Positions 1 through 5,657 of a stretch of 5,657 bases of DNA are shown here, piece after piece. The translations under genes were made by a program, and so were the position numbers. This DNA comes from Actinomycetota bacterium (GTDB taxonomy: Bacteria; Actinomycetota; Thermoleophilia; Gaiellales; Gaiellaceae): contig VGCB01000211.1 in assembly GCA_016870235.1 (NCBI GenBank), forward strand, positions 1 to 5,657, in the 5' to 3' direction. A model generated the notes under the pieces. The model was not told the origin of the DNA and did no database searches. It saw only the letters and a program-made list of their open reading frames with translations. Positions within the stretch are counted from its first letter, which is position 1, and every line of letters begins with the position of its first letter.

Positions 1-511
1 GCCCGGCCGCGACCGCCGCTGCGGCGCCGCCGCTCGAGCCGCCGGGCGTGAGTGCCACGTCCCACGGGTTCCTGCAGGCGCCGTTGAGCACGGACTCGGT
101 GACCGGTCGAGCGCCGAGCTCCGGAGTGTTCGTCTTGCCGAGGACGATCGTCCCCGCCGCCCGGAGCCGCCGGACGACCGCCGAGTCCGCTGCTGGCACG
201 TGCTCGGCGAAGGCGCGGCAGGAGAGGGTCGTGCGCACGCCCTCCGTCTCCGCGAGGTCCTTGATCGAGATCGGCACCCCGTGGAACGGCGGCAGGGGCC
301 CCTCTCCCGCGCGTGCGTCCGCCGCTCGCGCCTCTGCCGCCCTCGCCTCGGCGAGCGCCCGATCGGCGCAGACGGTGACGTACGCTCCGAGCTGCGGGTC
401 GAGCCGCTCGATGCGCTTCAGGTACGCCGTCACGAGCTCGACGGGCGAGACGAGCCGGCGCCGCACGAGCCGTGCCTGCTCGACCGCGGGCAGGAACGCG
501 AGCTCGCTCAC
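1..511 (-). CDS. Amidase-signature family enzyme, N-terminal part (gene runs off the left edge)
   Basis: Amidase-signature enzymes hydrolyse amide bonds with a Ser-cisSer-Lys triad; the substrate cannot be told from this fragment. The minus strand reads 170 intact codons from GTG at 511. Visible landmarks are the catalytic Lys in ISIKDL (K84), the GKTNTPELG motif (125-133) and the Gly/Ser-rich TPGGSSGG motif (155-162), whose first Ser (S159) is the expected cis-Ser. By FAAH spacing the nucleophilic Ser would fall about 13 codons beyond the edge, so catalytic competence cannot be confirmed. Residues 55-70 form a low-complexity Ala/Arg/Glu stretch. The start is GTG 511 because TACAGT lies 7 nt upstream (519-524), consistent with a leaderless message; an in-frame GTG at 532 would add seven residues and has no better ribosome site. 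GatA, which shares the fold, is possible, but no gatC or gatB is visible. The gene is divergent from the Rid gene. Confidence 0.9.
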   Translation of the reverse strand, partial: MSELAFLPAVEQARLVRRRLVSPVELVTAYLKRIERLDPQLGAYVTVCADRALAEARAAEARAADARAGEGPLPPFHGVPISIKDLAETEGVRTTLSCRAFAEHVPAADSAVVRRLRAAGTIVLGKTNTPELGARPVTESVLNGACRNPWDVALTPGGSSGGAAAAVAAG

Positions 512-518
512 GGGAACA

Positions 519-524
519 ACTGTA
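519..524 (-). promoter_or_regulatory. Candidate -10 element of a leaderless amidase transcript
   Basis: On the minus strand the hexamer TACAGT fits TANNNT and ends 7 nt before the GTG start at 511, so transcription would begin at or next to the start codon. No Shine-Dalgarno sequence precedes that GTG. No convincing -35 box is seen. This is inferred from spacing alone. Confidence 0.4.
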
Positions 525-540
525 CGACCCACGGACGGAG

Positions 541-546
541 AGGAGG
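541..546 (+). promoter_or_regulatory. Strong ribosome binding site of the Rid-family gene
   Basis: AGGAGG lies 6 nt before the ATG at 553. It fixes that start and rejects the longer in-frame ATG at 472, which would overlap the amidase gene and add 27 residues unlike the family. Confidence 0.85.
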
Positions 547-552
547 AAAGCG

Positions 553-948
553 ATGGCAACGCAGCGAGAGGTGGCGCGGTTCGGCCCGATGGCGCCGTTC
601 GTGCCGAACGCCGTCAAGGTCGGCGACACGATCTACCTGTCGGGGATGGTGAGCATCGACGAGCGGGGGCGCGCCCTGGCCGAGGGCGATCTGCACGGGC
701 AGTGCCGCCACGCCTACGGTCACGTCCGGATGACGCTCGAGCACTTCGGCGCCACGATGGCGGACATCGTCGACGAGACGGTGTTCGTCACCGACATCGC
801 GACCACGATGCGGGAGATGGAGGAGCTGTGGCGCGTCCGCAAGGAGGCGTACGGGTGCGAGCCCCAGGCCGCCCAGGCGGTGGTCGAGGTGCGGAGCCTC
901 GCCTCGCCGAAGTTCCTGATCGAGATCAAGTGCGTGGCCGTCGTCTGA
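553..948 (+). CDS. Rid (YjgF/YER057c/UK114) family protein lacking the canonical Arg
   Basis: This 131-residue protein has the length and layout of the trimeric Rid family. The N-terminal part reads [11 protein letters not shown] then [11 protein letters not shown] (residues 23-33), the middle carries the helix with [12 protein letters not shown] (71-82), and the C-terminal strand is [17 protein letters not shown] (110-126). True RidA deaminates reactive enamine/imine intermediates using an Arg (R105 in E. coli) and a Glu (E120). By eye the Glu is kept (E124), but the Arg position holds Gln (Q108). That places the protein nearer the Rid4-Rid7 type groups, whose substrates are mostly unknown and which are often encoded beside catabolic genes, so I do not assign ridA. 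The start is set by the Shine-Dalgarno sequence at 541-546. The neighbour 41 nt upstream is a divergent amidase; the Nudix gene follows 45 nt downstream on the same strand and may be cotranscribed. Confidence 0.93.
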   Translation: MATQREVARFGPMAPFVPNAVKVGDTIYLSGMVSIDERGRALAEGDLHGQCRHAYGHVRMTLEHFGATMADIVDETVFVTDIATTMREMEELWRVRKEAYGCEPQAAQAVVEVRSLASPKFLIEIKCVAVV

Positions 949-993
949 CGGGCCGGGTGTGGCCGCCCCGCGCGGATCGGCTACAACACGCCG

Positions 994-1551
994 ATGGCGC
1001 GGGCGGAGGACGGCCTCACGATCGCGGCCGTCCTCGTCCCGGTCTTCGCGGACGTGAGCGGCGAGCTGCGGGTCGTCCTCGTCGAGCGCGGCGACCGCGG
1101 CGTCCACGGCGGGCAGCTCGGGCTCCCCGGTGGCAAGCCCGAGCCGGGAGACGCGGATCTCCGCGAGACGGCGCTCCGGGAGGCGGAGGAGGAGATCGGC
1201 CTCGCGCGCGCGCACGTGACGGTCGTCGCCGACCTGCCGCCCGTGGTGACGCGGACGACGGGGTTCCGCGCGTTCCCGTTCCTCGCGCGCATCCCGTCCG
1301 GGCTCGAGTGGACGCTCCGCCCGGGTGAGATCGTGGGGCTGCTGACGCCGACGCTCGGCTCCCTCGCGGATCCGGAGCGGCGCGGCTGGGTGCCCTTCTC
1401 GTCGGCGTCGGTCGCGGAGCGGACCGTCGAGGGGATCGACGTCGAGGGGCGCGTCCTCTGGGGGATGACGCTGCGGATGCTCGATCTCGTCGTGCCGCGG
1501 ATCCTCGCGGGCGAGTGGGGGCTCCTCGACGGGCTCCTCGAGGGGCGCTGA
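994..1551 (+). CDS. Nudix hydrolase, CoA-pyrophosphatase (NudL/NUDT7-like) type
   Basis: Nudix enzymes cleave nucleoside diphosphates linked to another group; the CoA-pyrophosphatase branch splits CoA and its derivatives into 4'-phosphopantetheine and 3',5'-ADP. The 185-residue product opens with a beta-strand segment ([11 protein letters not shown], 8-18). It then has VHGGQ (37-41), [10 protein letters not shown] (44-53), and [12 protein letters not shown] (59-70), which contains the metal-binding R62-E63 and E66-E67 of the Nudix box. The H-x-G-Q element just before PGG and the TALRE wording favour the CoA-pyrophosphatase branch, and the length is near that of E. coli NudL (about 190). The remaining 115 residues complete the fold. 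The ATG at 994 is the first possible start after the in-frame stop at 946; its ribosome site is weak, so translation may depend on coupling with the Rid gene 45 nt upstream. Substrate is inferred from motifs only, and another Nudix specificity is possible. Confidence 0.88.
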   Translation: MARAEDGLTIAAVLVPVFADVSGELRVVLVERGDRGVHGGQLGLPGGKPEPGDADLRETALREAEEEIGLARAHVTVVADLPPVVTRTTGFRAFPFLARIPSGLEWTLRPGEIVGLLTPTLGSLADPERRGWVPFSSASVAERTVEGIDVEGRVLWGMTLRMLDLVVPRILAGEWGLLDGLLEGR

Positions 1552-1574
1552 CCGCGGGGCGGCACGGCTTTCCG

Positions 1575-1631
1575 CGTCCGAAAGGGACAATCATCGTCCG
1601 CAATCATCGTCCGAAAGGGACAATCATCGCC
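1575..1631. repeat. Interrupted tandem repeat, about 20-nt unit
   Basis: The unit gaaagggacaatcatcgtcc occupies 1580-1599. It is followed by a shortened 13-nt copy (1600-1612) that lacks the aaaggga core and then by a third copy (1613-1631) missing one T near its end. A 22-nt stretch is therefore identical at 1575-1596 and 1608-1629, and caatcatcgtccg is repeated head-to-tail at 1588-1600 and 1601-1613. Each full unit carries short complementary arms (ggac/gtcc). A looser relative, ccgaagggacgact, begins at 1777. It resembles a dispersed non-coding repeat; no mobile-element gene is nearby. Confidence 0.85.
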
Positions 1632-1669
1632 GGGCCACCGGCCTCCTCCCCACGCTTCGAGCGTAACCT

Positions 1670-1728
1670 GAAGCCGCGTTGCGGTGGGGTGCAACTCTGC
1701 ACCGGAAGTGTTGCAATGTCGCGGCCTC
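1670..1728. repeat. Long imperfect inverted repeat / foldable element
   Basis: Three nested helices can form. The outer one pairs 1670-1678 with 1720-1728 (8 of 9 pairs, mismatch at 1672/1726). The middle one pairs TTGC 1679-1682 with GCAA 1713-1716, across a 3-nt bulge at 1717-1719. The tip pairs GGTGCA 1688-1693 with TGCACC 1698-1703 around an ACTC loop. An asymmetric internal loop of 5 and 9 nt separates the middle and tip helices. There is no T-run, so it is not a textbook intrinsic terminator. It could be a decayed palindromic repeat, a structured 3' end, or a small RNA. Confidence 0.5.
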
Positions 1729-1740
1729 GCAGAAGGCAAT

Positions 1741-1771
1741 GCCGCAGGCTCGAAGCGTTGCGAGCCGCGGC
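1741..1771. terminator. Strong hairpin in the convergent gap, possible terminator
   Basis: GCCGC (1741-1745) plus GGCTCG (1747-1752) pair with CGAGCC (1761-1766) plus GCGGC (1767-1771). This gives an 11-bp GC-rich stem with one bulged A (1746) and an 8-nt loop. It could stop transcription from either side, but neither strand has a U-tract after it. It may instead be a repeat. Confidence 0.4.
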
Positions 1772-1805
1772 CGCACCCGAAGGGACGACTCGCGACCGCA
1801 CGGTG

Positions 1806-1828
1806 GGGGCTTCCGCGCCGGGAGCCCC
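1806..1828 (-). terminator. Hairpin 27 nt past the cytochrome c stop, probable terminator
   Basis: GGGGCTTCC (1806-1814) pairs with GGGAGCCCC (1820-1828), nine pairs including one G-T, around the loop gcgcc. It lies just downstream of the cytochrome gene on the minus strand. There is no U-tract, so termination is inferred from position and stem strength. Confidence 0.45.
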
Positions 1829-1855
1829 GCTACCGCGCCGAGTTCCTCCACACCG

Positions 1856-2182
1856 CTACTTCTTGTAGTTCGCCGTCACCCACTTCGCGATCTGGGTGAT
1901 CTGCGTCGTCTTCAGCCGGCCCTTGAACGAGGGCATCGCGCCCTTCCCGTTCGTCACCCGCGCCACGACGATCGCGAGCTTCGTCTTCTTCTTGTCGAGG
2001 TTCGGCCCGACCGTCCCCTTCGCCTTCGCGGCCGCGAGCGTGTGACAGCCGGCGCAGTTGCTCATGAAGAGGGTCTTGCCGGGAGGGTCCTTCGCGACGC
2101 TCGCGCCGGAGCCGACACCGGCACCGAGCATCCCGGTCGCGATCGTGAGGACGGCGAGGATCGGAACGAGTCGGCGGGTCAT
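1856..2182 (-). CDS. Small exported c-type cytochrome (class I, mono-haem)
   Basis: The 108-residue precursor is predicted to become a soluble electron carrier outside the cytoplasmic membrane. It starts MTRRL, has a hydrophobic segment at 5-22, and a plausible signal-peptidase site after ASVA (residue 30), leaving a mature protein of about 78 residues. Haem attachment is CAGCH at 43-47; GTVGPNL (56-62) follows as in cytochrome c6/c551-like folds, and the sixth ligand is likely M83 in GAMPSF. The C-terminal helix is TQITQIAKWVTANY (93-106). The mature part is Lys-rich, notably DKKKTK at 63-68, suggesting docking on acidic partners. The ATG is supported by AAGGAGA (2189-2195) 6 nt upstream. 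The gene follows icd on the same strand after 118 nt, so readthrough is possible but a functional link is not evident. The electron donor and acceptor cannot be inferred. Confidence 0.93.
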   Translation of the reverse strand: MTRRLVPILAVLTIATGMLGAGVGSGASVAKDPPGKTLFMSNCAGCHTLAAAKAKGTVGPNLDKKKTKLAIVVARVTNGKGAMPSFKGRLKTTQITQIAKWVTANYKK

Positions 2183-2271
2183 TCGGTGTCTCCTTGCGGT
2201 CGAGAACGGTTCAGCGCAACGACGGAGGGATGATGCCCGCCCGGGGACGGTGCCCGCAAGTCTGTGACGAT

Positions 2272-2285
2272 CGGCGCAAGCGCCG
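2272..2285 (-). terminator. Short GC hairpin just past the icd stop, weak terminator candidate
   Basis: CGGCG (2272-2276) and CGCCG (2281-2285) pair around a 4-nt loop, 15 nt beyond the icd stop on the minus strand. The stem is short and has no U-tract, so icd transcription may partly continue into the cytochrome gene. Confidence 0.25.
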
Positions 2286-2300
2286 CAGGGCGCGATCCGC

Positions 2301-3548
<1,248 letters not shown>

Positions 3549-3652
3549 CCGTCGGCTCCTCGCTCGTCTGTCGTCGCTCTCGACCCGGAAACCTAACCGA
3601 CGCTCGCCAGCCGCACCTCCGACCAGGCGACTCGATCGCCTACTCTCGCCTC
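3549..3652. promoter_or_regulatory. Shared divergent promoter region of icd and aceK
   Basis: These 104 bp must hold the promoters of both genes unless distant starts are used. A candidate icd -10 (TAGGTT on the minus strand) is at 3590-3595, leaving a leader of about 35 nt with a ribosome site. A candidate aceK -10 (tactct, TANNNT) is at 3641-3646. I see no convincing -35 boxes or clear operator palindrome. Confidence 0.55.
3641..3646 (+). promoter_or_regulatory. aceK: Candidate -10 element of a leaderless aceK transcript
   Basis: The hexamer tactct ends 6 nt before the ATG at 3653, so the transcript would start at or very near that A. This agrees with the absence of a Shine-Dalgarno sequence before aceK, in contrast to the good site before icd. 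Confidence 0.4.
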
Positions 3653-5458
3653 ATGCAGATCGAGGTCGAGGCGACGCGAGCCGAGGCGGCCGAGCGCATC
3701 GCGCAAGTGCTCCTCGAGGGGTTCGACAAGCACTACTGGCTCTTCCGCGAGGTCGCCGCGCACGGGAAGCAGCGCTTCGAGGCCGGCGACTGGGCGGGCC
3801 AGCAGCAGGCGGTGAAGGAGCGGATCCGCTTCTACGACCTCCGCGTACGGGAGTGCGTCGACCGCGTGCGCGCCGAGTTCGACGTCGAGCACCTGGGCGA
3901 CGCCGTCTGGCAGGAGGCAAAGCGCCACTTCATCGGCCTCCTCTTCGAGCACCGGCGACCGGAGCTGGCCGAGACCTTCTTCAACTCGGTGACGACGCGG
4001 ATCCTCCACCGCACGTACATGCACAACGACTTCATCTTCGTGCGCGCGGCGATCTCGACCGAGTTCATCGAGTCCGACCCGCCGAACTACCGCAGCTACT
4101 ACCCGGCCGAGATCGGGCTGCGACGCACGCTCATGCAGGCGCTCGAGGACTTCGCGTGGGCCCTCCCGTTCGAGGATCTCGAGCGCGACGCCCGGCTCGT
4201 CGTCGCCGCGCTGCACGAGCACCTGGGCGAATGGCCGGCGGGCCAACCGAACCTCCAGATCCAGATCCTGGGGTCGCCGTTCTACCGCAACAAGGCGGCG
4301 TACGTGATTGGCAAGGTCGTGAACGGCAACGAGGAGACGCCCTTCGTCCTGCCGGTGCTCCGGACCCCGGAGACCGCGCTCGCGATCGACGCGGTGCTGC
4401 TCGACGCGGAGGAGATCAGCGTGCTCTTCTCGCTCTCGCGCTCGTACTTCCTCGTCGATATGGACGTCCCCTCCGGATACGTCCAGTTCCTGCAGAACCT
4501 GATGCCGACGAAGCCGCGGTCCGAGCTCTACACGTCGCTCGGCCTCGGCCGCCAGGGGAAGACGCTCTTCTATCGCGACCTCCTGCAGCACCTGCACCAC
4601 TCGCGCGACCTCTTCGTGGAGGCGCCGGGGACACGCGGGCAGGTGATGCACGTGTTCAACCTGCCGTCCTACCCGTACGTGTTCAAGCTGATCAAGGACG
4701 TCTTCGGGCCGTCGAAGGACACGGACCGTGCGACCGTGATGGGCAAGTTCCAGATGGTGAAGGACGTCGACCGGGTCGGGCGGATGGCCGACGCGATCGA
4801 GTTCACGAACCTGGCGCTCCCTCTCGATCGCTTCGCGCCGGAGCTGCTCGAGCAGCTGAGCGAGCTCGCGCCCTCGGTGATCGAGATCGACGGAGAGAGC
4901 CTGGTGTTGAAGCACTGCTACGTCGAGCGCCGGATGACGCCGCTCAACATCTTCCTCGAGACGGCGACGCCGGAGCAGCTCGAGCACGCGGTCAAGGAGT
5001 ACGGCGACGCGATCCGGGAGCTCGCGATCGCGAACGTCTTCCCTGGCGACATGCTCTGGCGCAACTTCGGCGTCACGCGTCACGGACGGGTGGTGTTCTA
5101 CGACTACGACGAGATCGAGTACCTGACCGACTGCACGTTCCGGCGGATACCCGAGCCGCCGACGCCCGAGGCGGAGCTGTCGGGCGAGGTCTGGCACCCG
5201 GTCGCTCCCCGCGACATCTTCCCGGAGGAGTTCGGCTCGTTCCTCCTCGGGGAACCGCGCGTCCGCGAGGCCTTCCTCCGCCACCACGCAGACCTGCTGA
5301 CGCCCGACTTCTGGCAGGAGTGCCAGCGGCGGGTCGCGGCCGGCGAGGTCGTCGACTTCTTCCCGTACCGCGAGGCGAGCCGGTTCTCCAATCGCACCGC
5401 GCTCGCCCCGTCGACGGACGGGGAGCCCGACGCCCGCAGCACCGCGAGCGTCTCGTAG
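3653..5458 (+). CDS. aceK: Isocitrate dehydrogenase kinase/phosphatase
   Basis: AceK reversibly phosphorylates IDH on its active-site serine, diverting isocitrate into the glyoxylate bypass; one site carries both kinase and phosphatase activities. The 601-residue product (E. coli 578) is colinear with the family. The N-terminal regulatory half runs to about residue 320, including TYMHNDFIFV (121-130) and YRSYYP (146-151). The kinase-like half follows: nucleotide loop APGTRGQV (324-331), K345 in VFKLIKD, D380 in DRVGRMAD, D466 and N471 in FPGDMLWRNFG, and D484 in VVFYDYDEI. These match E. coli 315-321, K336, D371, D457, N462 and D475 with a constant offset of nine, so both activities should be intact. 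The last 20 or so residues are a Ser/Ala/Asp-rich tail without motif. The ATG at 3653 has no Shine-Dalgarno and is probably leaderless. No aceA or aceB is within view; its neighbour is the substrate gene icd, divergent across 104 nt. Confidence 0.97.
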   Translation: MQIEVEATRAEAAERIAQVLLEGFDKHYWLFREVAAHGKQRFEAGDWAGQQQAVKERIRFYDLRVRECVDRVRAEFDVEHLGDAVWQEAKRHFIGLLFEHRRPELAETFFNSVTTRILHRTYMHNDFIFVRAAISTEFIESDPPNYRSYYPAEIGLRRTLMQALEDFAWALPFEDLERDARLVVAALHEHLGEWPAGQPNLQIQILGSPFYRNKAAYVIGKVVNGNEETPFVLPVLRTPETALAIDAVLLDAEEISVLFSLSRSYFLVDMDVPSGYVQFLQNLMPTKPRSELYTSLGLGRQGKTLFYRDLLQHLHHSRDLFVEAPGTRGQVMHVFNLPSYPYVFKLIKDVFGPSKDTDRATVMGKFQMVKDVDRVGRMADAIEFTNLALPLDRFAPELLEQLSELAPSVIEIDGESLVLKHCYVERRMTPLNIFLETATPEQLEHAVKEYGDAIRELAIANVFPGDMLWRNFGVTRHGRVVFYDYDEIEYLTDCTFRRIPEPPTPEAELSGEVWHPVAPRDIFPEEFGSFLLGEPRVREAFLRHHADLLTPDFWQECQRRVAAGEVVDFFPYREASRFSNRTALAPSTDGEPDARSTASVS

Positions 5459-5459
5459 C

Positions 5460-5487
5460 GAGGACATCTCGACTCTCGCCTGTCCTC
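5460..5487. terminator. Inverted repeat immediately after aceK
   Basis: GAGGACA (5460-5466) pairs with TGTCCTC (5481-5487), seven pairs around a 14-nt loop. It begins 2 nt after the aceK stop and directly precedes a stronger hairpin. On its own it is a weak terminator candidate. Confidence 0.35.
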
Positions 5488-5489
5488 CT

Positions 5490-5517
5490 CCCGCGTCTGG
5501 CTGGAGCCAGACGCGGG
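5490..5517. terminator. Strong hairpin between convergent aceK and msrB, bidirectional terminator
   Basis: CCCGCGTCTGGC (5490-5501) pairs perfectly with GCCAGACGCGGG (5506-5517) around the tetraloop TGGA; the sequence symmetry continues one more pair into the loop. It lies 31 nt past the aceK stop and 35 nt past the msrB stop on the opposite strand. U-tracts are absent on both sides, as is common in high-GC genomes. Confidence 0.75.
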
Positions 5518-5552
5518 GTTACTGGCCGAGCGGGCGGCCCCCGTCTGCCGCG

Positions 5553-5657
5553 CTACCCCTCCGTCGTGTCCTGCTGCAGCGCCAGCGCGCAGGAGTTGAT
5601 GCAGTAGCGCAGCCCAGTCGGCTCGGGGCCGTCGGGGAAGACGTGGCCGAGGTGGCC
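5553..5657 (-). CDS. msrB: Peptide-methionine (R)-S-oxide reductase, C-terminal end (gene runs off the right edge)
   Basis: MsrB reduces the R-epimer of methionine sulfoxide in oxidised proteins, normally recycled by thioredoxin. Only the last 34 codons are present on the minus strand, ending at TAG (5553-5555). They contain the family's C-terminal signature: [19 protein letters not shown], then INS. The Cys in RYCINS (fragment residue 19) is the catalytic cysteine. A second Cys follows in INSCAL at a site where a small residue is usual. The family's resolving Cys and zinc-binding CxxC pairs would lie upstream, outside the window. The tail after INS is short (12 residues). The gene is convergent with aceK across 94 nt holding two inverted repeats. 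Confidence 0.92.
   Translation of the reverse strand, partial: GHLGHVFPDGPEPTGLRYCINSCALALQQDTTEG

Larger units (their letters stand above)
1552..1855. other. 304-nt convergent intergenic region, no credible gene
   Basis: This gap lies between the 3' ends of the Nudix and cytochrome genes. Open frames across it have Arg/Ala/Pro-rich, repeat-derived translations with no recognisable motif. What it does hold is an interrupted tandem repeat (1575-1631), a small TCG-loop hairpin (stem 1652-1656 with 1660-1664), and three larger inverted repeats (1670-1728, 1741-1771, 1806-1828). None is followed by a T-run on either strand. Confidence 0.7.

Noticed and set aside
472..552. N-terminal extension of the Rid protein from the upstream ATG
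   Set aside because: It would overlap the amidase gene and bypass the strong ribosome site at 541-546; the extension is unlike the family.
48..1328. Plus-strand 426-codon frame over the amidase, Rid and Nudix region
   Set aside because: It has no motif, low-complexity Arg/Gly/Ala content, and overlaps three better-supported genes.
508..1590. Minus-strand open frame across the Rid and Nudix genes
   Set aside because: It is antisense to two clear family members, with Arg-rich low-complexity translation.
1575..1631. CRISPR array
   Set aside because: The copies are near-tandem, the middle one is internally deleted, there are no unique spacers and no cas genes are in view.
1515..1868. Possible small proteins in the Nudix/cytochrome gap
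   Set aside because: Frames on both strands run through the repeats and hairpins, show no ribosome site or motif, and seem to be open because of high GC.
3593..5467. Long open frame antisense to aceK (624 codons)
   Set aside because: It mirrors aceK, is dominated by Arg/Glu/Leu/Asp typical of GC-rich antisense reading, and has no recognisable motif, whereas the plus strand has a complete AceK.

Overview
The window is very GC-rich bacterial chromosomal DNA with compact genes on both strands. Several traits suggest an actinobacterial-type high-GC genome, possibly near Thermoleophilia: two starts look leaderless (a TANNNT hexamer 6-7 nt upstream of the start codon), intergenic hairpins lack U-tracts, and convergent gaps carry short dispersed-type repeats. 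This placement is tentative. The icd and aceK products closely resemble proteobacterial ones, so another high-GC phylum is possible.

Layout. 1-511 (-): 5' part of an amidase-signature enzyme, running off the left edge. 553-948 (+): a Rid (YjgF/YER057c/UK114) family protein lacking the canonical catalytic Arg, divergent from the amidase across 41 nt. 994-1551 (+): a Nudix hydrolase of the CoA-pyrophosphatase type, probably cotranscribed with the Rid gene. 1552-1855: a 304-nt convergent gap with no credible gene but with an interrupted tandem repeat and three foldable inverted repeats. 1856-2182 (-): a small exported c-type cytochrome. 2301-3548 (-): NADP-dependent isocitrate dehydrogenase (icd). 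3653-5458 (+): isocitrate dehydrogenase kinase/phosphatase (aceK). 5459-5552: two successive inverted repeats between convergent genes. 5553-5657 (-): 3' end of msrB (methionine-R-sulfoxide reductase), running off the right edge.

The central theme is the divergent icd/aceK pair around a shared 104-bp intergenic region. In enterobacteria aceK lies in the aceBAK glyoxylate-shunt operon, away from icd. Here the kinase/phosphatase sits head-to-head with its own substrate gene. The IDH is of the E. coli type and keeps the phosphorylatable serine (S112) and the NADP-specificity residues. AceK keeps its nucleotide-binding and catalytic residues at a constant offset of nine from E. coli. This points to an intact, locally encoded module for reversible IDH phosphorylation at the TCA cycle/glyoxylate bypass branch point. 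The other genes (amidase, Rid, Nudix, cytochrome c, MsrB) look like ordinary metabolic, housekeeping or redox genes with no obvious functional tie to that pair.
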